NCBI GenBank assembly: GCA_900550175.1
Contig: URQX01000075.1
Span: 1 to 8,092 of the forward strand
Origin: an uncultured Veillonella sp.
GTDB lineage: Bacteria > Bacillota > Negativicutes > Veillonellales > Veillonellaceae
Direction: 5' to 3'
DNA length: 8,092 bases
Shown: positions 1 to 6,414 of the stretch, piece by piece
Layout of the letters: each line of letters starts with the position of its first letter
How positions within the stretch are numbered: position 1 is the first letter of the stretch
Translations under genes and position numbers: made by a program
The notes under the pieces: generated by a model
Databases searched by the model: none
What the model saw: only the letters and a program-made list of their open reading frames with translations
Told to the model about the DNA's origin: nothing

Positions 1-206
1 ATGGAAGTCTACAAAGCAGTTACGGCAACCCAGTCGGCCACGCTACCGATGAGCGCAGACTGTACAGCCCAATAAAGCGGCTGATACCAGCTTTCATGAC
101 CATAGAGAAATTGACCTACAAAAACAAAACAGTACAATACAGCAGTCAAACCAAGAATACCGTTTGCGCGCTGCCGCAAGGTGAGGGATTTCAAATACTG
201 AATCAT
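1..206 (-). pseudogene. DUF445-family membrane protein, second of a pair, probably frameshifted and cut by the window edge
   Basis: The ATG at 206-204 opens a frame of 65 residues that ends at a TAG (positions 11-9). Residues 14-36 form a hydrophobic membrane segment. Residues 50-65 read ALIGSVADWVAVTAL, the N-terminal signature of DUF445 proteins, which in the intact neighbour continues LFTKP. Here the stop falls exactly where the conserved Phe should be. In another frame the next bases read Arg-Leu-Pro, which lines up with the neighbour's Thr-Lys-Pro after that Phe. This is what a loss of two T's would produce, so I call it a frameshifted gene; a sequencing error or a simple nonsense change is also possible. 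The start overlaps the stop of the upstream DUF445 gene (ATGA), with GAGGGGG as ribosome site inside that gene, so the two are translationally coupled. The function of DUF445 proteins is not established. Confidence 0.6.
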
Positions 207-1438
207 TTGAGCACCCCCTCTATCAAAAGGTATAAACCGTAGAATATACCACCTAAAACAGCCCCTACGAGTGAGCCGTTAATACGAACCATTTGAAGGT
301 CATAGTACATCTTGCCGCGTACGATTTGGGTGATTTCCTCAGGTGAATAGCGAGATAGTTCCTGCCCTACCACCTTATCGATAAGAGGGTTCAATTTTTG
401 TAACCACGGAATGCTGCGAAGCAAGAAGAACCGTTCAAAGGGCGCTTGCTTATCTGGGTTCAACAAGATTTCCGTACCGAGCACATTAAAGCGACCGATA
501 ATGATATCCATGAGGCGTTTCCAGTCCACAGTATCGCCGTCGATGAGCTTGCCTTCCCATTCTTCGAGAACCATTCGGATCCATTGGTCTTTATGTTCCT
601 CGATAAATGCTTGCCATTCCTTATTAGTTTCCAAATTATTGAAGAATCGAATCGCTTGGCCCCATACGTAGCGACCTAGCGCAGAATCGATGGACTCATT
701 TTCCTTGAGGAATTGAACAGCCTTTTTCTGCACCGTTTCCACCAATCGTTCTGGTGAAAGCCCATCCCCACCAAAGGCAATAGCCAGTTCGCGGAAGAAG
801 GAATCCTTCGTATAGGTTTTCATAATGTCTAGCATAACGCGGTACAAGTACGGATACACCTGATTCGATGCAATGACACGCTGACAAGTGCGATTAAAGT
901 AAAGCCAGAAAATACTTGCCGTATGTCGTTCTAGCATACAACGGCCAAACAAGATAACGAGTGGTGTCGCCTTCCAATTTGTAACGCCTTTGTATATGGC
1001 CTTATTGATTTCCTGACGCATCGGTTCAATATCCATATGGGATAAGACCTGATTTCCTACACCATACAGAATATCCCGCATTTGGCCTTGTCCTACATCG
1101 CTCATGCCGTATTCAATAATGCGAACCATAACCCGTTCTTTTTTGATGGCATAGTACATTTGAGGCACGCGCAATAGCTCCTCACTGAGCATGGTGCGCC
1201 CCATTTGTATAAGACGTTCCTTACTGCGTGGTAAGATAGCGGTCTTAAAAGGTATCCCCAAAGGTTTTGTAAAGAGCGCCGTCACCGCATACCAATCCGC
1301 CAAGCCACCGATCATAGCGGCCCCAGATACGTGCATGATAAATGCCCAAAACATATCTTGCCGTTGTGGATATGAAATTAAAAATATAATAGCCATGACA
1401 ACTAATAGGGTAGTTGCCACTGGTTTAGTTTTCATCAT
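203..1438 (-). CDS. DUF445-family inner-membrane protein
   Basis: A 411-residue protein of the DUF445 (YheB/YjiN-like) family, whose molecular role is not established. Residues 8-24 are a first membrane segment. The hallmark GAAMIGGLADWYAVTALF motif follows at about 39-56 and then PLGIPFKTAILPRSKERL, which is typical of the family. The long middle section is charged and probably helical. The C-terminus (about 388-408) is a glycine-rich membrane segment, GAVLGGIFYGLYLLI, so both ends are likely anchored with a large domain between them. The length is normal for the family. Three start codons are adjacent (GTG 1441, ATG 1438, ATG 1435). I chose ATG 1438 because AGGA at 1449-1446 lies seven bases away; GTG 1441 would leave only four. 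Its stop overlaps the start of a second DUF445 gene downstream, so this is a two-gene operon of paralogues. Confidence 0.88.
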   Translation of the reverse strand: MMKTKPVATTLLVVMAIIFLISYPQRQDMFWAFIMHVSGAAMIGGLADWYAVTALFTKPLGIPFKTAILPRSKERLIQMGRTMLSEELLRVPQMYYAIKKERVMVRIIEYGMSDVGQGQMRDILYGVGNQVLSHMDIEPMRQEINKAIYKGVTNWKATPLVILFGRCMLERHTASIFWLYFNRTCQRVIASNQVYPYLYRVMLDIMKTYTKDSFFRELAIAFGGDGLSPERLVETVQKKAVQFLKENESIDSALGRYVWGQAIRFFNNLETNKEWQAFIEEHKDQWIRMVLEEWEGKLIDGDTVDWKRLMDIIIGRFNVLGTEILLNPDKQAPFERFFLLRSIPWLQKLNPLIDKVVGQELSRYSPEEITQIVRGKMYYDLQMVRINGSLVGAVLGGIFYGLYLLIEGVLK

Positions 1439-1510
1439 CACTTGATCCTAACTTACTAAATTACGTATATAGACTCTCCCCATATAACGTAGTGACCATA
1501 TAGGCCACGA

Positions 1511-1538
1511 ACTTTCACATACTACAACTTGTGAAAGT
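1511..1538. promoter_or_regulatory. Perfect 9-bp dyad between the hydrolase and DUF445 genes
   Basis: ACTTTCACA (1511-1519) and TGTGAAAGT (1530-1538) are perfect inverted arms around a 10-base spacer. The dyad lies four bases beyond the stop of the hydrolase gene and 73 bases before the DUF445 start. No T-run follows on the minus strand, so it is not a classical intrinsic terminator for the hydrolase gene. It could be an operator for the DUF445 operon or an RNA hairpin protecting the upstream transcript's 3' end. The 101-base gap holds no obvious gene. Confidence 0.4.
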
Positions 1539-1542
1539 ATAT

Positions 1543-2244
1543 TTAGAATGTGCATTCATCGCCTTCTTTTTGAGGTTCCCATACAGGGACATCGCCAAAG
1601 AGAGCTTTAAAATATACAGATGGTGTCCATAGGGGGCCATTTAGATGCATCGGAATAAAGACTTTTTTCACCTCTACACGGCGCAAAAACTCAATGGCGC
1701 CCCACTCCATAGCATCTTCCAAACGATTATCTACAGGGAACATCGCTACATCCACAGACAAACCATCCAATTCTTTGAACTCACGCCATGCCATACGCTT
1801 TGCATCAGCATTATTCTCCGGCGTATCGCCAAGCCAATGCCACCAGTTAAGGTCACCGGCGTGGAAGATAGAATCAGAATCAATATTGGCAGTATTTGTC
1901 TTTACGTAGAAGGAGCCACCTTCATCAGTGCTACCATACATATGAATGCTTACATCATCTAATGTAGCATCATGACCTGGGCGCATGGTAATGCATTTCT
2001 TTACCTTGCCTTCTAAGGGCACATCTTGATGGCAAATGTAGCGTGTTTGAGGACCATCAAACTCTGTAATAGATGGATTAAAATGATCCGCATGAACATG
2101 GCTTACAAAAAACCAAAGCTCACGACCTCGTTTAGCTAATTGCCAAACTATATTGTTAGAATCTTTATAATAATCAAACACATAGCAACGCTTACCGTCG
2201 TCTACAAGAAAGCCACTATGCGCTAAAAAAGTAACATTCAACAT
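1543..2244 (-). CDS. Metallo-beta-lactamase-fold hydrolase
   Basis: A 233-residue cytoplasmic protein of the MBL-fold metal-dependent hydrolase superfamily; the substrate cannot be told from sequence. It opens with the typical beta-strand NVTFLAHSGFLV (3-14). The zinc-binding HxHxDH motif is SHVHADHF with His49, His51, Asp53 and His54. Other likely ligands are Asp131 in FHAGDLNWW (127-135) and His200 in FIPMHLNG. The STDEGGSF segment (105-112) also fits small hydrolases of this superfamily. No export signal is visible. The frame extends to a TTG at 2253, but AGAGG lies only two bases from that codon and 11 bases from ATG 2244, which also gives the expected N-terminus, so I start at 2244. The gene has its own extended -10 promoter and is separated from the HxlR-type regulator upstream by 114 bases. 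The regulator could control it, but nothing here proves that. Confidence 0.87.
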   Translation of the reverse strand: MLNVTFLAHSGFLVDDGKRCYVFDYYKDSNNIVWQLAKRGRELWFFVSHVHADHFNPSITEFDGPQTRYICHQDVPLEGKVKKCITMRPGHDATLDDVSIHMYGSTDEGGSFYVKTNTANIDSDSIFHAGDLNWWHWLGDTPENNADAKRMAWREFKELDGLSVDVAMFPVDNRLEDAMEWGAIEFLRRVEVKKVFIPMHLNGPLWTPSVYFKALFGDVPVWEPQKEGDECTF

Positions 2245-2294
2245 TATTATCAATACCTCTAATTTATTGAGAATTTATATCATTCGTATTGTTT

Positions 2295-2303
2295 ATTATA
2301 CCA
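2295..2303 (-). promoter_or_regulatory. Extended -10 promoter of the MBL hydrolase gene
   Basis: On the minus strand TGG-TATAAT (2303-2295) is a consensus extended -10 element. No good -35 is seen at the usual distance, which is normal for extended -10 promoters. It lies about 50 bases before the chosen ATG 2244, after the end of the HxlR-type gene, so the hydrolase can be transcribed independently. Confidence 0.55.
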
Positions 2304-2358
2304 TATTTTTATAAAGACATGGCATGAATAGTAGCGATACAGTTTAGAATAATTCTCT

Positions 2359-2715
2359 TTAAATGCGACCAGAAGCTTTCATATAGTCAATATATTGGTT
2401 ACCCCAGCTTTCTAAGGATGCTAGTACGGACTTAAAACCTGCCCCTACTTCGGTAAGGCTGTACTCAACCTTTGGCGGAATTGTGCCATATACTTCACGA
2501 TGTACTAAACCATCATCCTCTAACTGGCGTAACGCTCTAGTAAGTGTTGCTTGTGTAATTGGATATAAGCGGCGCTCTAATTCACGGAAACGCACAGGCC
2601 CTTCGGCTAATTCGTGCATGATCAACAAAGACCATTTGCCGGCTAATAACTTTTGACTCGTTGCAAAAGGACATCGACCCACTAAATCATGAACATTTAC
2701 AAGTTGCTCTGCCAT
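2359..2715 (-). CDS. HxlR-family winged helix-turn-helix transcriptional regulator
   Basis: A 118-residue DNA-binding protein of the HxlR (MarR-like) family, which act as dimeric repressors or activators, often of stress or detoxification genes. The N-terminal Cys15 in GRCPFATSQKLLAGKW sits where many family members have a conserved, sometimes redox-sensing, cysteine. WSLLIMHEL, RFRELERRL and ITQATLTRALRQLEDDGLV (about 65-83, recognition helix region) followed by the wing REVYGTIPPKVEYSLTEVG are all diagnostic. The length is normal. The ATG at 2715 is preceded by AGGAG seven bases away, so the start is secure. The gene is alone on its transcript, with a good promoter and several dyads in the leader that suggest autoregulation. 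No divergent partner gene, the usual HxlR target, is present upstream; the MBL hydrolase just downstream is the nearest candidate target. The inducer is unknown. Confidence 0.92.
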   Translation of the reverse strand: MAEQLVNVHDLVGRCPFATSQKLLAGKWSLLIMHELAEGPVRFRELERRLYPITQATLTRALRQLEDDGLVHREVYGTIPPKVEYSLTEVGAGFKSVLASLESWGNQYIDYMKASGRI

Positions 2716-2790
2716 TGTAATTCTCCTTTTCTATATAGCTTAAGTAGCTCGTTATAACAAAGCTAAACCTCTATAGCTAAGCTCAACTAT

Positions 2791-2842
2791 GTATAGCTAT
2801 ACGACTATTTCCATTTCAGTATTAGAAATAGTTCTTTCTAAT
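2791..2842. promoter_or_regulatory. Cluster of dyads in the hxlR-type gene leader, probable operator
   Basis: Three overlapping or adjacent inverted repeats lie between the promoter and the gene. ATTAGAAA (2821-2828) pairs with TTTCTAAT (2835-2842). ACTATTTC (2804-2811) pairs with GAAATAGT (2825-2832). GTATAGCTATAC (2791-2802) is a perfect 12-base palindrome. TATAGCT also recurs at 2734-2740 and 2772-2778. The first dyad begins just after the predicted transcription start, the right place for autorepression. Binding by the encoded HxlR protein is inference. Confidence 0.45.
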
Positions 2843-2851
2843 GTAGTTCAA

Positions 2852-2879
2852 ATCATATCACAAATTTATCGTATTGCAA
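2852..2879 (-). promoter_or_regulatory. Promoter of the hxlR-type gene
   Basis: On the minus strand TTGCAA (2879-2874), a 16-base spacer and TATGAT (2857-2852) form a reasonable sigma-70-type promoter. It is followed by a leader of roughly 130 bases before ATG 2715. The -35 hexamer is self-complementary, but no well-spaced -10 was found for it on the plus strand. Confidence 0.5.
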
Positions 2880-3012
2880 GCATTTTATAGTATCATTTTT
2901 TAGGGTACAAAACTTTTTGAAAAATTTTCAGTCAATAATTATCATAATTCTATCACTTTTGATAGTAACTATCCTAAATAATTCTACTATTCAAAATTAT
3001 CCCCCATACACG
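2880..3012. other. AT-rich gap with no supported gene
   Basis: Together with the leader of the hxlR-type gene this is part of a 416-base stretch (2716-3131) without a convincing gene. A plus-strand frame from TTG 2917 would encode a hydrophobic 60-residue peptide, but it has no ribosome site and runs through the terminator at 3013-3046. A small hairpin, CTATC (2950-2954) with GATAG (2961-2965), is present. The stretch may be a decayed gene or encode a small RNA ending at the terminator. Confidence 0.4.
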
Positions 3013-3046
3013 AAAGAACCGCTAGTAAAAACTAGCGGTTCTTTTT
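3013..3046 (+). terminator. Strong intrinsic terminator, best on the plus strand
   Basis: AAAGAACCGCTAGT (3013-3026), an AAAA loop and ACTAGCGGTTCTTT (3031-3044) form a perfect 14-bp stem. On the plus strand it is followed by a T-run (five T's, 3042-3046, then a T-rich stretch). On the minus strand only TTT and then CG follows, so it works less well for the minus-strand gene ending at 3132. No plus-strand gene precedes it in this window, which makes it an orphan. It may still serve the 264-residue gene as a weaker reverse terminator 86 bases beyond its stop. Confidence 0.75.
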
Positions 3047-3131
3047 GTGTCTTATTTCATATTTACTTTATGAGTAATACAGTCTTTTACACTTCATAGT
3101 TCCTTAACAAAAGGCTCTATGTTAGCGGATG

Positions 3132-3926
3132 TTATACCAATAATGTTCTCACATCATAGTTAAATTTAGCGGTTGTTTCAGCAGCTGTTTTCTGCCATTC
3201 TGTAGGTGCTGTGCCATCTTTTTCAAGGAAGAATCCAGAGTCTAGATAGCGGATAATAATATAGTTGGAATCCTTTTGATCAAAGCCGTTACCACGACTG
3301 AAGTCGATGCCATGACCTGTGTTACGTGTTACGATGGCTTCCAATAATGGCAACGTAATGGCATTCAATGTGATTTTCATATCAGGAGAATCAAAGATCT
3401 TTTTAAGGAATGAGCTAGGCTTTTCTTCCTTGTATACTAAAAGCTTGCTAATCGTGCCATTAGATGCACATACTACGCGACGGATATCTTTAATAGGAAT
3501 ATCTACCTTGCCATTAGAAATAACGCCGTTTTTAATGGTAATTTCTCGTTTACCCATAAAGGAAGAGTCTAATGGCAATTGAAGAGTATCTAAGTTCGCA
3601 GGAAAATCTGCGGTCAATTTATTTCGAGCAAAGGCTGCAAGAATAGCTTTTATTTCACGAATGTTATGACCAGTGTTAGATTTTGTACGATCTGTATCTA
3701 AATCTTGACCTTCTATATTTTTCCAATTATGGTCTCTAAACATAATCGTATAGTTACTATTTGAATTTAGATATCTTGTAAGATATAGCTCATTTACATC
3801 TTCAAAATCAATGTCAGTAATAACCTGTCCATTTGCATCTTTGCAAAGTACACCATTGTAACTAATTGTTAAAGTACGATCATTACTTTCAAAAACAACA
3901 GGATTTGTGTCGAATACAGAAATCAT
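3132..3926 (-). CDS. Unrecognised 264-residue protein with two related beta-rich halves
   Basis: I do not recognise a family. The protein is soluble, with no signal peptide or membrane segment. Two parts resemble each other. Residues 17-49 begin RTLTISYNGVLCKDANGQV and continue ITDIDFEDVNELYL; residues starting near 127 read REITIKNGVISNGKVDIPIK and continue DIRRVVC. Each is followed by strands and then a helix (EIKAILAAFARN in the first half, LNAITLPLLEAIV in the second). This order of a beta-sheet closed by a C-terminal helix suggests tandem PH-like domains, which is inference from the pattern only. The last 60 residues, including a GHGIDFSRGNGF loop, have no parallel in the first half. ATG 3926 is preceded by AGGAG six bases away, so the start is good. 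It is a single-gene unit with a dyad across its predicted promoter. That the frame is a real gene is near certain; its function is unknown. Confidence 0.82.
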   Translation of the reverse strand: MISVFDTNPVVFESNDRTLTISYNGVLCKDANGQVITDIDFEDVNELYLTRYLNSNSNYTIMFRDHNWKNIEGQDLDTDRTKSNTGHNIREIKAILAAFARNKLTADFPANLDTLQLPLDSSFMGKREITIKNGVISNGKVDIPIKDIRRVVCASNGTISKLLVYKEEKPSSFLKKIFDSPDMKITLNAITLPLLEAIVTRNTGHGIDFSRGNGFDQKDSNYIIIRYLDSGFFLEKDGTAPTEWQKTAAETTAKFNYDVRTLLV

Positions 3927-3956
3927 AGCCCTCTCCTTTTCACGACTCTAAACACA

Positions 3957-3986
3957 ATTACACTTGGACATATCAAGTGTATTCAA
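3957..3986 (-). promoter_or_regulatory. Predicted promoter and operator dyad of the 264-residue protein gene
   Basis: On the minus strand TTGAAT (3986-3981), an 18-base spacer and TGTAAT (3962-3957) form a modest promoter. A perfect dyad, TACACTTG (3959-3966) and CAAGTGTA (3974-3981) with a 7-base spacer, covers the spacer and the edges of both hexamers. That is the classical place for a repressor. The cognate regulator is not known; nothing links it to the HxlR or XRE proteins nearby. Confidence 0.45.
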
Positions 3987-3993
3987 GCAAGCA

Positions 3994-4014
3994 TTGATTA
4001 AATATATTAATCAA
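3994..4014. promoter_or_regulatory. Second dyad upstream of the 264-residue protein gene
   Basis: TTGATTAA (3994-4001) and TTAATCAA (4007-4014) are perfect 8-bp arms around ATATA. The dyad lies just upstream of the predicted -35 and downstream of the pta terminator. It could be an upstream regulator site. It is AT-rich, so chance is possible. Confidence 0.35.
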
Positions 4015-4056
4015 CTTTATTTAACCTAATCATACACCTTCTATATAGATTTATAC

Positions 4057-4090
4057 AAACAAAAAAGCTGATTCCAAAGAATCAGCTTTT
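4057..4090 (-). terminator. Intrinsic terminator of pta
   Basis: GAATCAGCTTTT (4079-4090) and AAAAGCTGATTC (4063-4074) form a 12-bp stem with a four-base loop. Read on the minus strand the stem ends in a run of six T's (4066-4061) and then GTTTG. It lies 42 bases past the pta stop codon and ends that transcript before the next gene's promoter. Confidence 0.88.
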
Positions 4091-4131
4091 AGTGTTTCAT
4101 TGAAGCACTTCAAATGAAGTTGTAGTTGAAA

Positions 4132-5130
4132 TTAGATGCTTTCAACAGCAGCGATAGCTGCAACGTCTACAACGTCTTGAGCAGAGCAACCACGGGAAAG
4201 GTCATGGATAGGTTTAGCTAAACCTTGAATCAATGGACCAATAGCATCAGCGCCAGCGAAACGTTGAACCAATTTGTAACCAATGTTAGCAGCTTGAAGA
4301 TCAGGGAAAATCAAGATGTTAGCTTTACCAGCTACATGAGAGCCAGGAGCTTTCTTTTCTGCTACGGAAGGAACGATGGAAGCGTCCAATTGTAATTCGC
4401 CGTCAAATTTGAAGTCAACGTTGCGTTCTTTCAAGATATTAACAGCTTCTACTACTTTGTCTACTTCTGGAGTGGAAGCAGAACCTTTAGTGGAGAAGGA
4501 CAACATGGATACACGAGGGTCAGCCATGCCAACAACTTTACGAGCTTTTTCTACAGTAGATTCTGCGATATCAGCCAATTGTTCGCTAGTTGGGTTAGGC
4601 AATACGCCACAGTCGGAGAAGATGAGCATGCCATCATCGCCATATTCTTTTTTATCTGTGAACATAACCATTGTAGAAGATACAGTTTTAAGGCCTGGTT
4701 TAGTACCTACAACTTGTAATGCAGCGCGCAATACGGATGCAGTTGGAGTTGCAGAACCAGCAACCATGCCGTCTACTACGCCAAGACGAACGAGCATAGC
4801 GCCGAAGAATAAGCAGTCACCTTTCATAGTTGCGTCAGCTTTTTCAGGAGTCATACCTTTTTTAGCACGCAATTCTACGAATGTATCAACCATTTCTTGG
4901 TAACGATCATAGTTAGCTGGATCGATAATTTCAGCACCTTCGATGGATACGCCAGCAGCTTTAGCAGCTTCAGCGATTTCAGCAGGGTTACCTACCAATA
5001 CAGGTGTGCAGAAACCTTCTTTCAAAATGATTTCAGTTGCTTTCAATACGCGTTCATCTTGGTATTCTGGCAACACGATTTTTTTACCTAATGGTTTTAC
5101 TTGGTCTTTTAATTTTTGAATTAAATCCAC
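4132..5130 (-). CDS. pta: Phosphate acetyltransferase
   Basis: This enzyme transfers the acetyl group between acetyl-CoA and phosphate (EC 2.3.1.8) in the cytoplasm. With acetate kinase it gives ATP and acetate in fermentation. The 332-residue length fits the short, single-domain class. Conserved segments include KKIVLPEYQDERVLKA (16-31), VAGSATPTASVLRAALQVVG (123-142, with Arg135), FSDCGVLPNPTSEQLADIA (171-189), GSHVAGKANILIFPDLQAANIGYK (263-286) and the C-terminal GPLIQGLAKPIHDLSRGCS (298-316), whose Ser-Arg pair belongs to the active site in characterised Pta enzymes. The frame is open up to 5169, but AAGGAGG at 5145-5139 lies eight bases before GTG 5130, and the family start matches VDLIQKLK, so GTG 5130 is the start. 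A strong promoter and a terminator bracket the gene, so it appears monocistronic. Acetate kinase is not adjacent. A phosphate butyryltransferase-like specificity is less likely given these motifs. Confidence 0.96.
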   Translation of the reverse strand: MDLIQKLKDQVKPLGKKIVLPEYQDERVLKATEIILKEGFCTPVLVGNPAEIAEAAKAAGVSIEGAEIIDPANYDRYQEMVDTFVELRAKKGMTPEKADATMKGDCLFFGAMLVRLGVVDGMVAGSATPTASVLRAALQVVGTKPGLKTVSSTMVMFTDKKEYGDDGMLIFSDCGVLPNPTSEQLADIAESTVEKARKVVGMADPRVSMLSFSTKGSASTPEVDKVVEAVNILKERNVDFKFDGELQLDASIVPSVAEKKAPGSHVAGKANILIFPDLQAANIGYKLVQRFAGADAIGPLIQGLAKPIHDLSRGCSAQDVVDVAAIAAVESI

Positions 5131-5138
5131 GATTTTTG

Positions 5139-5145
5139 CCTCCTT
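5139..5145 (-). promoter_or_regulatory. Ribosome binding site that fixes the GTG start of pta
   Basis: AAGGAGG on the minus strand at 5145-5139 is eight bases from GTG 5130. The only upstream in-frame start (5169) would place this site inside the coding region. Confidence 0.85.
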
Positions 5146-5176
5146 AACATTGGCTTTATGCCATATCAATACTATT

Positions 5177-5205
5177 ATTATAGCAAGTTAACAGCTCTCT
5201 AACAA
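5177..5205 (-). promoter_or_regulatory. Promoter of pta
   Basis: On the minus strand TTGTTA (5205-5200), a 17-base spacer and TATAAT (5182-5177) preceded by TGC make a near-consensus promoter with an extended -10. The -35 and most of the spacer lie inside the last codons of the upstream ATPase gene. Such strength suits a high-flux fermentation enzyme. Confidence 0.8.
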
Positions 5206-6402
5206 CCATTCTAAAATATTTCGTTGTTGAATTCCGTCATAATTTGCATTTTTATTTAATTCATCCAAGGTGAGCAAAAACTTAGGATATTGATCTTGTA
5301 CAGCCTCAAGAGGCGCGAGTTCACGGCTTAACGTATTAGGATCTAGCACCGTTTCACTTACTTGATAATATTCCGTAACACCTGCTTTTTGTGCCACAAA
5401 ATCAATTTCGCCCCTAGCTAATTGGCCTACATATACTGTATAGCCACGACGGATGAGTTCAAGAAAAACAATATTCTCTAAGACATGGCCTGTATCACGA
5501 CTAGCATTTCCCACTAATAAATTGCGCAATGTTACATCTACACTATAATACTTTGCATTAATTCGTAACAATTCTTTTCCACGCACATCATAACGATTTA
5601 CCTTATACAACAATAAGCTATCCTGTAAGCCTTGCAAATAACGTTCTACTGTTTTATTGTCAATTTTACGACCAGCACTAACGAGAGAGTTAGCTATTTT
5701 ATTTGGTGAAAGTAAGCTTCCTACATTCGCCATAATATATCGCACCATATCTTGTAAAATGGTAACGTCATTTATCTTTAATCGAGCTACAACATCATGT
5801 AATAACAATGTATTGTATAAACCGCATAGATATTCCTGAATATCAAAATCTTCGCCCCCTAATTGCTGAGTATAAGGGAATGAACTTTCACGAAGATAAG
5901 ACTCATACGCAGGAATTAAAGAATATTGATTACCATCATAATTACTATGGTAGAATTCACTAAAGGATAGTGGTAACATTTGAATTTCTACATACCGTCC
6001 AGTCAATAATGTAGCGATATCAGAAGACATAAAATATGCATTGGAGCCTGTAATATATAAATCTGTATTTTCTTTTACAAACAGACTATCTACAACACGA
6101 TGAAATTGATCTACATGTTGAATTTCATCAAGAAAAATGTAATTCATTTCATTAGGCTGCATGCGTTCTAAAATATATTGATACAACGCATGGTAATCTC
6201 TCAAATGCTCGTATTCCAATTCTTCAAAATTAATGGAAATAATCTGTTCAGGCTTTACGTTATCTGCCAATAGCTCATCTTTAAACAGCCTAAACAATGT
6301 AGATTTACCACAACGACGTATGCCAGAAACGACTTTAATAATAGAACGTTCACGATTCCGTCGTAAAAACTCTATATACCCATGACGCTGAATCAACTTC
6401 AT
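5188..6402 (-). CDS. AAA-type ATPase with C-terminal DUF4143 domain
   Basis: A member of the widespread AAA_14 plus DUF4143 family of prokaryotic ATPases, whose cellular role is unknown. Numbered from ATG 6402 (404 residues), the Walker A loop is SGIRRCGKST (26-35), Walker B is FLDEIQ (90-95), and TGSNAYFMSSDIATLLTGRY is the family's sensor segment. The LPLSFSEF motif and a winged-helix-like middle section follow. The C-terminal part has LENIVFLELIRRGY and GEIDFVAQ, then YYQVSET, a PD-(D/E)XK-like core in which the usual catalytic Lys after the Q is Ser, so nuclease activity is doubtful. Two starts compete. ATG 6402 has GAGGAGG five bases away and gives the family-like N-terminus; ATG 6468 or 6465 adds a low-complexity 22-residue extension with a weaker AGGTAG site. 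I prefer 6402. Upstream lie three phased palindromes that probably regulate it. No terminator separates it from pta. Confidence 0.9.
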   Translation of the reverse strand: MKLIQRHGYIEFLRRNRERSIIKVVSGIRRCGKSTLFRLFKDELLADNVKPEQIISINFEELEYEHLRDYHALYQYILERMQPNEMNYIFLDEIQHVDQFHRVVDSLFVKENTDLYITGSNAYFMSSDIATLLTGRYVEIQMLPLSFSEFYHSNYDGNQYSLIPAYESYLRESSFPYTQQLGGEDFDIQEYLCGLYNTLLLHDVVARLKINDVTILQDMVRYIMANVGSLLSPNKIANSLVSAGRKIDNKTVERYLQGLQDSLLLYKVNRYDVRGKELLRINAKYYSVDVTLRNLLVGNASRDTGHVLENIVFLELIRRGYTVYVGQLARGEIDFVAQKAGVTEYYQVSETVLDPNTLSRELAPLEAVQDQYPKFLLTLDELNKNANYDGIQQRNILEWLLESC

Positions 6403-6407
6403 AAGGG

Positions 6408-6414
6408 CCTCCTC
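6408..6414 (-). promoter_or_regulatory. Strong ribosome binding site favouring the inner ATPase start
   Basis: GAGGAGG at 6414-6408 on the minus strand is five bases from ATG 6402. If translation instead starts at 6468, this site is internal and the protein is 22 residues longer. Both starts could be used. Confidence 0.55.

Noticed and set aside
411..887. Overlapping short frames on both strands inside the DUF445 gene
   Set aside because: They are shadows of the DUF445 coding sequence and have no family features or ribosome sites.
1645..1962. Plus-strand frames inside the MBL hydrolase gene
   Set aside because: They are antisense to a gene with an intact HxHxDH motif; nothing supports them.
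2917..3099. 60-residue hydrophobic plus-strand frame starting with TTG
   Set aside because: It has no ribosome site and runs through the 14-bp terminator stem, and its hydrophobic start is what AT-rich DNA would give. A shorter transcript in the region remains possible.
2716..3131. Riboswitch or tRNA in the gap
   Set aside because: The visible structures are short dyads and one terminator. No cloverleaf or recognisable aptamer pattern was seen.
4376..4903. 175-residue plus-strand open frame inside pta
   Set aside because: It is antisense to the unmistakable pta gene, has no ribosome site, and its Ser/Thr-rich composition is what reverse-reading pta codons would give.
5131..5169. Longer pta N-terminus from 5169
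   Set aside because: The extra 13 residues cover the AAGGAGG site and match nothing in the family; GTG 5130 is the better start.
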